In this document: piece after piece, positions 52,329 through 60,916 of the stretch
How positions within the stretch are numbered: position 1 is the stretch's first letter
Layout of the letters: each line of letters starts with the position of its first letter
Assembly (NCBI GenBank): GCA_000406005.1
Contig: ASZN01000008.1
Coordinates: forward strand, 1 to 64,000
Direction: 5' to 3'
From: Candidatus Poribacteria bacterium WGA-3G
GTDB lineage: Bacteria > Poribacteria > WGA-4E > WGA-3G
Length of the DNA: 64,000 nt
Notes under the pieces: generated by a model
Database searches by the model: none
Told to the model about the DNA's origin: nothing
Seen by the model: the letters and a program-made list of their open reading frames with translations, nothing else
Program-made: the position numbers and the translations under genes

Positions 52329-54095
52329 CTACTTGAGAATAACCATGCGTCGGGTTGCGGCAAAGTCAGCCGTCTGGAGCGTGTAGAAGTAGAGTCCACT
52401 CGATACGTGTTCACCAACAGCGTTCTTACCATCCCAATACGCCGCGGTCGCAGGTGTCATGTAGGAACCGACGGGTTGCAAGCCTAAGTCTAACGTCCGA
52501 ACCAATTGACCTGCGACGTTGTGGATACTGATTGTGACTTCAGCCGGTTTGCTCAGCTGATACGGTATCCATGTTTCCGGGTTGAACGGATTCGGGAAGT
52601 TCTGTGCAAGGATTGTATCCTTCGGCTGCACATCGCCAACATTCAGTTGCAGACTTAGGAAAGCGTTGCGGATGTCAGCGGTTGTGACGGTGCGTTGGAA
52701 GGGGCCAGAGACGACGTTACCGTGTTCGTCGTAGAGTGCGATTTCGAGTTTATCGCCGGCTTCGACGACGCTTTTACGGTTCAGGTCTGCCCAGACAGCG
52801 GCGGAACGTTTCACGTCGCTGGTGATGCTTTCCGTAGCGATGGTGCCGGTGCGGAGGTTTTCAGCGACGAGGGTGTATCCGGTGTCTGCCTGCATGCCAC
52901 GAACATTGCTGGTGACGACAAACGCCCATGTGTTCTTATGCGTTGAAAGTGTCGGTGCAGCGGGTGCATCCTCAGCCTCGGTTTCGGACTGATTATCCCA
53001 CGCTGTCCCTGTGAACGTTACCGCCTCTCCAGTGGGTGTATTGACGATATAACCTTTTCCGCCATCAATACCAAAACCATCACCTTCATCAAGGGTGGTG
53101 TAAGCGATAAAGTTCTGGGTTACTGTATCTAATCGAATAACAAGGGTTGCGTTTAACATCTCTGCTAACGATTTCGCGGTGTAGGATTCTTCCGGCATCA
53201 ATGGGATGGAAACCATATTCAGACCGGGTTCAAGTGTGAGATCAAAACTGTAGGTTTTGGGAGCCATCGGTTCTTCAACGACTGGCTCATCCACAGTTGG
53301 TTCTTCGACCATCGGTTCTTCCATCATGTCTTCTTCGACGACGGGTTCTTCTTCGGTGACAGACGTTTCCTCAGTCGCAGTTGGTTCTTCGACAGGTGTC
53401 TCCTCAACAACAGGCATCTCTTCAACCGGAGGTGGTTCGACTAAGTTGTAACTTGCCAAGTCAAAAACAATTTCGTTTGTATCCTGGAATTTAACGGGCC
53501 CCACATCGGGTGCAAGCCATAGGAACTCATTCTCACGTATAACTGTAATCGCTGTGACGGCTTTTCGCTGGGTCTCCACCTTAACACAATCTTTGAATAC
53601 GCCTATCGGGGTTTCAACGTCCTCGATTGCGACAACCTCTAAACTGCTGGTAGTGGTCGCTGCGCCGACCAGTAGCAGTACTGTTTCCGTCACAATCTCC
53701 CAGGTATGTCCGAGGGGTAGCGCGGCGGGGAAATTAGTGACGGGTGGCTCAAAAGTCGCCTCGGCGATGCCAAATGCGCCTCGGTCGAAGGCAACTTGAT
53801 GTAGTATAATCTCTCCATCTTCAGCAACAGTTACCCAGGACTTGTCAAACGCAACTGTGCCTGTTCCGACTGTCTCCTTAGCGATGTTCAGGAGGATAAA
53901 TTCCGCACCGTTAATAGTTTCGGGGCCCTCAATGGTATAGGTGCGTTGCTCAGTGCCGTCGGTACTCAAGAGAACCCACGTATTGCCGACGGTTGCTGGA
54001 AAATGATTTTGTGCTGTCGCTGTAAGTGCGAAACCACAGATAATACTTAGGACGAAAAACGGTTTGAACCAGGACATAAGTTTGGTAGATTTCAT
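52329..54095 (-). CDS. Secreted protein with FlgD/Por-type C-terminal domain
   Basis: 588 residues: signal peptide, the same N-terminal domain as its neighbours (NHFPATVGNTWVLLSTDGTE), an acidic repeat made of VVEEPMVEEPTVDEPVVEEP-like units (about 215-275), a middle domain, and the C-terminal landmarks NFPNPFNPETWIPYQL, VTISIHNVAGQLVRTL, and GLYFYTLQTADFAATRRMVI of FlgD-like tails. Similar tails direct type IX secretion in Bacteroidetes, though its use here is not shown. The acidic repeat suggests slippage. Confidence 0.85.
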   Translation of the reverse strand: MKSTKLMSWFKPFFVLSIICGFALTATAQNHFPATVGNTWVLLSTDGTEQRTYTIEGPETINGAEFILLNIAKETVGTGTVAFDKSWVTVAEDGEIILHQVAFDRGAFGIAEATFEPPVTNFPAALPLGHTWEIVTETVLLLVGAATTTSSLEVVAIEDVETPIGVFKDCVKVETQRKAVTAITVIRENEFLWLAPDVGPVKFQDTNEIVFDLASYNLVEPPPVEEMPVVEETPVEEPTATEETSVTEEEPVVEEDMMEEPMVEEPTVDEPVVEEPMAPKTYSFDLTLEPGLNMVSIPLMPEESYTAKSLAEMLNATLVIRLDTVTQNFIAYTTLDEGDGFGIDGGKGYIVNTPTGEAVTFTGTAWDNQSETEAEDAPAAPTLSTHKNTWAFVVTSNVRGMQADTGYTLVAENLRTGTIATESITSDVKRSAAVWADLNRKSVVEAGDKLEIALYDEHGNVVSGPFQRTVTTADIRNAFLSLQLNVGDVQPKDTILAQNFPNPFNPETWIPYQLSKPAEVTISIHNVAGQLVRTLDLGLQPVGSYMTPATAAYWDGKNAVGEHVSSGLYFYTLQTADFAATRRMVILK

Positions 54096-54145
54096 AATTT
54101 AGAACTCCTTAAATGAAGTGAAATATAAAGTGTGAACAGTGTTTA

Positions 54146-54349
54146 CTATCCTATCGGAACCCGCGTGCGTACCGGTAAAAACACGAGTGGTTGATCGTGG
54201 TGCGGTACCGTAGTATCAGGAGGGACATGCCATCCTTCTGGGGAGAGGTCCTCTTTTTCCGACACGTATTGGTATCCGAACCACATTCCAACTGCCATCG
54301 CCGCTGCAGCGACGACAATTACAGCTAATACCACTTTCCAAGTTACCAT
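54146..54349 (-). CDS. Small single-pass membrane protein
   Basis: 67 residues. One membrane segment (VVLAVIVVAAAAMAVGMWFG) followed by a short outside tail with LSPEGWHVPPDTTVPHHDQP. GAGAGG precedes the ATG at a good distance. It lies between two secreted paralogues, in the same direction, with no recognised family. Confidence 0.6.
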   Translation of the reverse strand: MVTWKVVLAVIVVAAAAMAVGMWFGYQYVSEKEDLSPEGWHVPPDTTVPHHDQPLVFLPVRTRVPIG

Positions 54350-54487
54350 GTTGACCTCTCTTGGGTTCCGTGTGATAGGTCTTAGGTGCTACAAAATTCA
54401 CCATTAGAGAATGTAACCGAGCGATTGATTTCAAGGTTACAATTATTTGTTTGCTAAAAACGCTAAAGTAGGTTAATCCGGATAGGA

Positions 54488-55444
54488 TTAACTGCTGAGA
54501 TTCTGTGCGATGAGAACCAGATCCAAGATGTTAACGATTCCATCACTGTTTACATCTGCTTCGGGGTCCGATTCACCGAAGCGAGACGCGACGAAGGTGA
54601 GGTCCAAGATATTTACAACGCCGTCCGCTGTCACGTCATAGGGTAGTGGTTCAGGCGTAGTGTCTTCTTCAGACGGCTCAGTTGGTTCAGAAGGCATTTC
54701 GGACGTAGTGTCTTCTTCGGACGGTTCAGACGGTTCGGATATCATGTCTTCCTCTGGCGTATCGGGTTCATCGGGGACAGTTAGCAGGTTGAAATCAACT
54801 AATGTAGAGATCAGACCTTCGCTGTTTTGGTATTGGACGGGTCCCACATTGGGTGCTAACCATTGATAGGTTGTCGATTCAACAGTTATGAAGCCTCCGG
54901 CAGAGAACACCAACGCCAGCTCAACCTTCGCGCAGTTTTGGAATGTTCCTGCGGATGTTTCAAGTTCTTCAAATGCGACGACTTCTAAATTCGTGGTGCT
55001 TTTTCCAGATATGAAAGTCAGAATGCTCAGTTTAACTGCATCGGTATCAATTTGCCATTTATCGCCTAACATTAAAGTTAAGGGGAAAAAAGTGGCAGGT
55101 GTTGAAAAGTTAGTCGTCACGGTGCCGAGATCGCCTTCTTCTAAGATAGTTCCGTGGAGTTTGATGTCCTCACTGCCGACAGTTAGGAAATATTTATCAG
55201 TATCAATAACGTCGCCAGTGTCGAGTTCTTCTATCTCAATTTTCAAGGTGATGACCTCGGTGCCTTCAAAAGTATCGGGTCCCTCGAGACTATAGGTGCG
55301 CCGTTCTTCAGCATCCTCTAAAACCCAAGTATTGCCGACATCCGCAGGGTAATAATTTTGGGCTGTCGCTGTGAAGGCGAAGCCGTAAGCGAGAACCAGG
55401 ACCAGGACAGATTTAAGCCTGCGTAAAAATATTTCTGTTTTCAT
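54488..55444 (-). CDS. Secreted protein with C-terminal dockerin-like repeats
   Basis: 318 residues: signal peptide (about 1-28, ending TATAQN), the shared N-terminal domain (NYYPADVGNTWVLEDAEERR), an acidic Ser/Pro/Glu repeat (EPSEPSEEDTTSEMPSEPTE and similar), then two dockerin-like calcium loops (DVTADGVVNILDLTFVASRF, DVNSDGIVNILDLVLIAQNL). Third of three paralogues with a common N-terminal domain but different tails. Confidence 0.85.
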   Translation of the reverse strand: MKTEIFLRRLKSVLVLVLAYGFAFTATAQNYYPADVGNTWVLEDAEERRTYSLEGPDTFEGTEVITLKIEIEELDTGDVIDTDKYFLTVGSEDIKLHGTILEEGDLGTVTTNFSTPATFFPLTLMLGDKWQIDTDAVKLSILTFISGKSTTNLEVVAFEELETSAGTFQNCAKVELALVFSAGGFITVESTTYQWLAPNVGPVQYQNSEGLISTLVDFNLLTVPDEPDTPEEDMISEPSEPSEEDTTSEMPSEPTEPSEEDTTPEPLPYDVTADGVVNILDLTFVASRFGESDPEADVNSDGIVNILDLVLIAQNLSS

Positions 55445-55542
55445 AGTTTAATTCCATCCAAACAAAATAGTGATGTGGCTAATAGGGAATAGCGCACTCC
55501 GTAGGTTGGGTTGAGCAGGACTTCAAGCCCTACTCCATCCGA

Positions 55543-56253
55543 CTATTGTAAAATAAAATTTCTGTTTTCATCAAACGCGGGAATAGCCCGGGCATCCAAT
55601 CCAAAAGCGGTATACACGTCTTTCACTAAACCGTAAGCTACATGGTCAGGGATAAAATTGTTGCAAGCCCACTGTTCAGAATGAATGGGAGTTGTACCTT
55701 CGTACACACCTCTCTCATCCAAGAATGCACCAAACGTAGGATAGGTAGGTGGTCCCTCTGGCAACGCATACCCTGTGATATTATGGTAGTTCTGTTGTAT
55801 GAATACATCAGATTCAATACCAGACGCATCGTATATTGAATTCACTAATCGCATGAATGAGACAGGAAACTCAATCACTACATACGGGTACAACCATTTT
55901 ACAGAATTAGGAATTGCAAATTGTGGGGAACCCCATCCTCTTTGGAACTGGACATTAATAGGACACCGGACTTCAAAATATCCATCCTTTAGCAAGATAA
56001 TTTGACCTCCAGTTATATTGCGTCCGTTTATGCCCTCTTCCAATTGATACACTTCCTTTTCCCATAGTCCTGTAACACCAAAACCGGCCCAACGCTTATT
56101 CGGTGGATTATACAAAATATCGCGTATACGTTGATCTTCGGTAGATACAACGTTCTGATTGGATTCATTCGGTGCCGCGAAGATACGATAATAGGGTTGG
56201 TTGGATATAGCCTCAAGAAAAGAAGAATTATATTTTGACAAAAGTGAATTCAT
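55543..56253 (-). CDS. Unknown protein coupled to an AlbA_2 gene
   Basis: 236 residues, not recognised. No signal peptide or membrane segment. Tyr- and Pro-rich (YALPEGPPTYPTFGAFLDER). Its ATG overlaps the stop of the AlbA_2 gene (ATGA), so the two are co-translated. The pair is more A+T-rich than the metabolic genes to its right, suggesting transfer. Confidence 0.65.
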   Translation of the reverse strand: MNSLLSKYNSSFLEAISNQPYYRIFAAPNESNQNVVSTEDQRIRDILYNPPNKRWAGFGVTGLWEKEVYQLEEGINGRNITGGQIILLKDGYFEVRCPINVQFQRGWGSPQFAIPNSVKWLYPYVVIEFPVSFMRLVNSIYDASGIESDVFIQQNYHNITGYALPEGPPTYPTFGAFLDERGVYEGTTPIHSEQWACNNFIPDHVAYGLVKDVYTAFGLDARAIPAFDENRNFILQ

Positions 56254-56879
56254 TTGTTCCCTCCAATTTCCTTTAAAATATTTGTTGTTTGACTTTCAAT
56301 TCTGTCCAACTGTCCCCTAATGTCATCCATAGATGACAGCTGATGTCGTGCTAAAAGATCGGGAATGAACTCCTCTATCTGAAACTCTTTTGTAGTATCT
56401 CCATACCGCTTCACAAAGTTGAGCGTCCCTCTTGAATTAAAACCATGAGGACGATTTTCACTAAAAGGAATATGAATGATTATAAGGTTGCACTCTTTGT
56501 CCGGCAATCTCAGTTTATGTGGTTTTACCTCTAATTTTGCGATTCGTGGAACTATATGTTGGTGGCAAGTGTTATAGATACTCTCAGTTTTTCTTTCTGT
56601 ATCAGGGATGTCAACAAATCTTTGTGCAATTTTGTTTTCTTCACCAACACCAATAAGGATATATCCTCCCTCAGCATTAACCATCGCGGTAACATCTTTA
56701 CATATCTCGCGTTTATACTTCTCGCCGTCAGTTCTATATCCTTCGTAGTGCCTCTCCTTGAAATCAATCCATAAATTTTCTTCTTGGTTACCGATTAGAT
56801 CTATCAGATCCTGGTCCTTAATTTCAGATATCGGTTTATTATCAAATATCATTGCTAATACCTGATCAACCGTATGCAT
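56250..56879 (-). CDS. AlbA_2 (Schlafen-type) domain protein
   Basis: 209 residues. The AlbA_2 domain is seen from EENLWIDFKERHYEG through DVTAMVNAEGGYILIGVGEE to NLIIIHIPFSENRPH and NFVKRYGDTTKEF. The C-terminal 35 residues look like a coiled coil (DDIRGQLDRIESQTTNIL). Such domains occur in putative regulators and, in several cases, in anti-phage or anti-plasmid proteins. Overlap with the next gene marks a two-gene module. The 301 bases upstream (56880-57180) hold only a promoter and a hairpin repeat. Confidence 0.75.
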   Translation of the reverse strand: MHTVDQVLAMIFDNKPISEIKDQDLIDLIGNQEENLWIDFKERHYEGYRTDGEKYKREICKDVTAMVNAEGGYILIGVGEENKIAQRFVDIPDTERKTESIYNTCHQHIVPRIAKLEVKPHKLRLPDKECNLIIIHIPFSENRPHGFNSRGTLNFVKRYGDTTKEFQIEEFIPDLLARHQLSSMDDIRGQLDRIESQTTNILKEIGGNK

Positions 56880-57044
56880 AGAAATCTATCAAGGTCCACA
56901 ATTGCAAATGACTTTCTTTCTATAAAATCTACCATCTCATCAAATATAGTCATGATAAACCTTCCTACGTTGCCTCTGTTTCCTAACATGAATAGCAAAT
57001 TCAACACGTAGTGTCAAACCTGTCAAACATGCAATTTTAGCGTG

Positions 57045-57073
57045 TTGACTTTTTCTAAATTTCGTGTGATAAT
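57045..57073 (+). promoter_or_regulatory. Sigma-70 type promoter for the SDR gene
   Basis: TTGACT, 17 bases, GATAAT. About 105 bases separate it from the ATG at 57181; the GCGAGC-ACA-GCTCGC hairpin (57135-57149) lies in the leader. Confidence 0.5.
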
Positions 57074-57134
57074 AAGAATATATTACTACATTTATTGGAA
57101 TTTTGCAAGACGTAAAAAGATATAATTCCGAATC

Positions 57135-57149
57135 GCGAGCACAGCTCGC
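57135..57149. repeat. Dispersed hairpin GCGAGC-ACA-GCTCGC
   Basis: Identical to 45205-45219, with the same flank TCCTACA. It lies in the leader of the SDR gene. Confidence 0.6.
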
Positions 57150-57180
57150 TCCTACAAAAATACTTAAAGGAGAAGTATAG

Positions 57181-57912
57181 ATGCGTTTAGAGGGACAGGT
57201 TGCGATTGTTACAGGTGGTGGCGGAGGTATCGGGAGAGCGACATGCCTCGCCTTTGCAAGAGAGGGCGCGGACATTGTTATCCCTGAAGTGAATATCGCG
57301 AATGCAGAGGCGGCTTCAGGAGAGATCAAAGACCTCGGTAGAAAGTGCTTGGTTATTGAAACGGATGTGGCAGATGGCGACTCTGTCCGTGAGATGGTTC
57401 AGAGGACACTCGAAACGTTTGGACGCATTGATATTTTAGTCAATAACGCCGGTATTTTCAGTTATACGCGTATAGATGCGTGCACCGAAGCGGAATGGGA
57501 TCGGATGATGGCGGTGAATCTCAAGGGTCCGTTTCTGTGCTCGCAAGCAGTGATGGAGACGATGAAGGCGCAACGGTCCGGACGGATTATCAATCTCGGT
57601 TCGTTGGCGGGACAGGTTGGCGGTTTGGTGGCATCTGCGCCGTATTCCGCCTCAAAAGCGGGTGTTATGTGTCTGACGAAATCGTTGGCGCGTGTGCTCG
57701 GCGAATATAGTATTACTGTTAACTCTATTGCACCGGGTGTCGCCGCGACGGAGATGGCGAAGAATCACCCGGATATGACGGATCAGATTCCGTTGGGACG
57801 CGTTGCCGATGCCTCGGAGATTGCGAGTGCTATCCTTTTTCTTGCTTCAGAAGAGGGACGTTATGTGACGGGTGCGACGCTGGATGTCAATGGTGGGATA
57901 CGGATGGCGTAG
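57181..57912 (+). CDS. Short-chain dehydrogenase/reductase (FabG-like)
   Basis: 243 residues. The cofactor loop TGGGGGIGR is at residues 11-19, LVNNAG at about 87, and the catalytic PYSASKAG (Tyr and Lys) at about 157, with Ser in INLGSLAG. Length and C-terminal TLDVNGGIRM are standard for classical SDRs. Substrate unknown; with the following aldo/keto reductase it may be part of a sugar or alcohol oxidation set. AAAGGAGAAGT precedes the ATG. Confidence 0.92.
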   Translation: MRLEGQVAIVTGGGGGIGRATCLAFAREGADIVIPEVNIANAEAASGEIKDLGRKCLVIETDVADGDSVREMVQRTLETFGRIDILVNNAGIFSYTRIDACTEAEWDRMMAVNLKGPFLCSQAVMETMKAQRSGRIINLGSLAGQVGGLVASAPYSASKAGVMCLTKSLARVLGEYSITVNSIAPGVAATEMAKNHPDMTDQIPLGRVADASEIASAILFLASEEGRYVTGATLDVNGGIRMA

Positions 57913-58072
57913 ATGGTTGTCAGTAGTTGTCAGTCGTCAGTACGGTTTTCGGCGAAAACCTTTCAGTTGTCGGAAAGAGGAAACCTTAGCACTACCAAAA
58001 CCTCTTGTGCCTGATAACCGATAACTGAAAACTATTCTTCTGATAGCCGTTAAGGATAAAAAGGGGATTAAT
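57913..58072. repeat. CAGTTGTCAGT-word intergenic stretch
   Basis: A stretch made largely of words such as TTGTCAGTAGTTGTCAGTCG and CCGATAACTGAAAACT. Similar stretches are at 3481-3577, 9408-9492, 19800-19865, 21770-21800 and 41970-42100, so it is a dispersed low-complexity repeat. Confidence 0.5.
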
Positions 58073-59080
58073 ATGGAATATAGGACGCTTGGACGTGCCG
58101 GTGTTAAAGTTTCACCGCTCTGTCTCGGTACAATGATGTTTGGTGGCCCGACGAATGAGCGGGATTCGATTCGGATTATTCATCGCGCGATGGATGCGGG
58201 TATCAATTTTATGGACACTGCGAATGTCTATAACGACGGTGAATCTGAACGGGTTATCGGGAAGGCGGTTCGCGCAAACCGAGAGAAATGGGTTATCGCT
58301 ACAAAAGTACACGGATCGATGGGTGATGATGTGAACGAAGCAGGGTCGCACCGATTTCACATTATGTCGGCGGTTGAAGCGAGCCTCGGACGGCTCGGCA
58401 CGGATCATATCGACGTTTATTATTTACATCGCTGGGATGCATCTACGCGGATTGCGGAATCATTACGCGCATTGGACGATTGCGTGCGGCAAGGGAAAGT
58501 GCGTTACATCGCGTGTTCTAATTTTCAGGCGTGGCGTATCTGTGAGGCACTCTGGACGAGCGAGAAGCATGGGCTGGAGGAGTTCGTGTGTGTGCAACCG
58601 CTTTACAACATCGTGAATCGAGATATCGAAGTGGAGTTGCTGCCGTTTTGTGAGAAGTATGGTGTCGGTGTTGTGCCGTATAGTCCTTTGGCGCGGGGTG
58701 TCTTGTCGGGTAAGTATTTGCCCGGTGAGGAACCGCCGGATGGTTCGAGAGCGGCGCGAAAAGATAGACGGATTTTACAGACTGAGCTCCGCGAGGAGAG
58801 TTATGAAGTCGCACAGCAACTCATACCGTTAGCGGAGGTGCACGGTAAGACGTTGACGCAGTTTTCATTGGCGTGGGTGTTGGCGAATCCGGTCATTACT
58901 TCTGTCATCATCGGTCCCCGCACGATGGATCAATTTGAGGATAATTTAGGGTGCTTAGATTGTAAGTTAACGGAGTCCGATGAAACGGCTATTAACGAGT
59001 GGGTACCGCTTGGCGAACACACTGGTAAAGGATATAACGATCCGGCGTATCCTGTATTGGGACGGTTTGGAGCGGAATAG
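58073..59080 (+). CDS. Aldo/keto reductase
   Basis: 335 residues of the AKR fold. The catalytic tetrad is visible: Asp in FMDTANVYNDGESE with its Tyr, Lys in IATKVHG and His in YYLHRWD. It begins EYRTLGRAGVKVSPLCLGTMMFGG as in the general NADP-linked AKR subgroup, and SVIIGPRTMDQFEDN is the cofactor phosphate region. Starts at the ATG after AAGGGG. Substrate unknown. Confidence 0.92.
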   Translation: MEYRTLGRAGVKVSPLCLGTMMFGGPTNERDSIRIIHRAMDAGINFMDTANVYNDGESERVIGKAVRANREKWVIATKVHGSMGDDVNEAGSHRFHIMSAVEASLGRLGTDHIDVYYLHRWDASTRIAESLRALDDCVRQGKVRYIACSNFQAWRICEALWTSEKHGLEEFVCVQPLYNIVNRDIEVELLPFCEKYGVGVVPYSPLARGVLSGKYLPGEEPPDGSRAARKDRRILQTELREESYEVAQQLIPLAEVHGKTLTQFSLAWVLANPVITSVIIGPRTMDQFEDNLGCLDCKLTESDETAINEWVPLGEHTGKGYNDPAYPVLGRFGAE

Positions 59081-59107
59081 TGTGGTTTACAGAGCGGAGG
59101 CATTAGG

Positions 59108-59983
59108 TCACCTCAGCCACGGTAACATTCTGGAAAAGGCGCGGGAGTGCTCTTTGACGAGGAAAAAATTCCTTTGGGTTGTGTCAGAGAGCCTGTTACA
59201 TCGCCGGATAGAATGTTTCCTGATTTCATATAATTGATACCCTAAGTCTGTGACGTAATCTTCAATCTCTGCGAAAATGTTGCGGTTTGTTTCACCGACA
59301 TCTTTGAGTTCTGCCATTAAGAGCGGTGCGTGTGTCCTTAAGCAGTGTTCACCCCCTTGTAGGACTTCTAACTGATAACCTTCTACATCAATTTTGACAA
59401 AATCCGGAGCCGATAGTTCGCTAAAAAGGTTGTCAATCGTATCGAGTGTTACGCGTTCGGATGCCGTTCGCTTGTTGGTATACTTTAAGGAAGCCGTACC
59501 TTCGGCGAGTCCGGCTTCGGAATAGTGGAGGTGGCGTTGCTCTACTTTATCACCGATCCCTTTATTAATTACAGTGGTATTTGTGAATCGGTTCAGAGAG
59601 ACGTTTTCATGGAGGTAACCGTAAGTGCGTGATGCGGGTTCAAATGCTACGACTGCGCCGGTCTCTCCGACCTGTGAGGCGAGGAGACAGGTATAGAACC
59701 CGATGTTTGCACCGATGTCCCAACAAATATCCCCCGGTTTGATCATCTTCAGGAGTTTGGTGACGATATATCTTTCGTCATGCGTGCCGTAAAAATAGAG
59801 GTACTGGTGTTCAGGGTTTGCTAAGTTGGCTTTCAATCGGAACGGGTACTTTGTTTTAAAGGTCGTTATCGGATCTTCTGGGGTAATCCAATCTCTGGTA
59901 AGGTTGAGGAGTAGGCTTTTCCCATCAGTGATTGGACACCATCGGAGATAGCCGCGTACAAGCCGATTGAGTTGCCGGTTCAT
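59108..59983 (-). CDS. FkbM-family methyltransferase
   Basis: About 291 residues. The SAM-binding motif is GANIGFYTCLLASQVGETGA followed by VVAFEP; FVKIDVEGYQLEVLQGGEHC is the FkbM family signature. The N-terminal 60 residues are of unknown role. The start at 59983 overlaps the stop of the upstream PhyH gene (ATGA), so the two are co-translated. Methylation of a sugar or lipid product of the pathway is likely but untested. Confidence 0.88.
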   Translation of the reverse strand: MNRQLNRLVRGYLRWCPITDGKSLLLNLTRDWITPEDPITTFKTKYPFRLKANLANPEHQYLYFYGTHDERYIVTKLLKMIKPGDICWDIGANIGFYTCLLASQVGETGAVVAFEPASRTYGYLHENVSLNRFTNTTVINKGIGDKVEQRHLHYSEAGLAEGTASLKYTNKRTASERVTLDTIDNLFSELSAPDFVKIDVEGYQLEVLQGGEHCLRTHAPLLMAELKDVGETNRNIFAEIEDYVTDLGYQLYEIRKHSIRRCNRLSDTTQRNFFLVKEHSRAFSRMLPWLR

Positions 59984-60798
59984 CCCCACGTTTCAAGTCC
60001 CAGTATTTTTTTGCCGAGTTCGGTCAGTTCTGCTGTTTCGCTGGATTCGTGTTCCTTTTCGGCGCGTTCGCCGCCGAAGCCTGCCATCCGTTCTTTCCAA
60101 GCGTTGATGCGTCGCTGGCGTGCCTCCTGATTGGTTTCGCCTGCTGGGTACATCGTGATGTATTGGGCAACGCGTGGGATGTCAGCGGTATTGATGCCTG
60201 CGCTGTGCGGCAATGCGCTGTGCCAAATGACGAGGTCCCCTGCCTTACCGGGCACGGGCACTGCTCCGAGTGCCACTAAATCCTGTTTCTTCGGGTCTGC
60301 GTCGTCAGGGAGGCTATTTATCCACGCTTCAATCTTGTTATGGAATCCGGGTACACAGGTGAATGCGCCTTGGTTGGCGGCGGTATCGGTAAGATAGAGA
60401 ACGCCTTGCACATGGAAACGGAAAGGCAGGTCAATAGAGGTATCCCAATGGAGTCCTAAATTTGTGCGTTCAAATTTGCCGGGGACATTGGGTGGACTCA
60501 TGCTCGCTCGATCGAAGCTCACCCAGAGTTTCTCGGTGCCCCAAATTTCGGCGAAAGCCTGATGGACGCGCGGGGACTGGCGAGTTGCCCATAGGGCTGG
60601 GTGCTGGTAGATTTCGACCATGATACCTCTACGAGGCGGGTCGGGATACCAACTGTCTGGGTCTTCGGCATCCATTTCGATGAAATCCCAAACCGCTTTA
60701 GCGGCATCTTGGATTAATTCTGGTGGTGCAGCATCACGGATAACGACGTAGCCGTTCTCTTCCCAAAAAGCGTGGTCTTCGGAACTTAAAACTGCCAT
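59980..60798 (-). CDS. Phytanoyl-CoA dioxygenase-like (PhyH) protein
   Basis: About 272 residues, from the ATG after GGAGG. HxD is in NLGLHWDTSIDL and the distal His in IWHSALPHSAGIN; the C-terminal Arg is in DIPRVAQYI. A third subgroup of the PhyH family in this window. Coupled with the FkbM methyltransferase, it suggests hydroxylation followed by methylation of one substrate. Confidence 0.9.
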   Translation of the reverse strand: MAVLSSEDHAFWEENGYVVIRDAAPPELIQDAAKAVWDFIEMDAEDPDSWYPDPPRRGIMVEIYQHPALWATRQSPRVHQAFAEIWGTEKLWVSFDRASMSPPNVPGKFERTNLGLHWDTSIDLPFRFHVQGVLYLTDTAANQGAFTCVPGFHNKIEAWINSLPDDADPKKQDLVALGAVPVPGKAGDLVIWHSALPHSAGINTADIPRVAQYITMYPAGETNQEARQRRINAWKERMAGFGGERAEKEHESSETAELTELGKKILGLETWG

Positions 60799-60916
60799 CT
60801 TTTCCTCCAGATGTTCATTGTCTGAATCAGGATTTTTCAGGATTAGAGACATTTCTTGCGTTAAAGCGAGCATAGGCGGGCAGAAGCCCCGCCCTTTGCT
60901 ATAGTGAAATGGAAAA

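Noticed and set aside
53257..53451. Ser/Gly/Thr-rich plus-strand protein
   Set aside because: It is the complement of the acidic VEEP repeat of the 52329-54095 gene.
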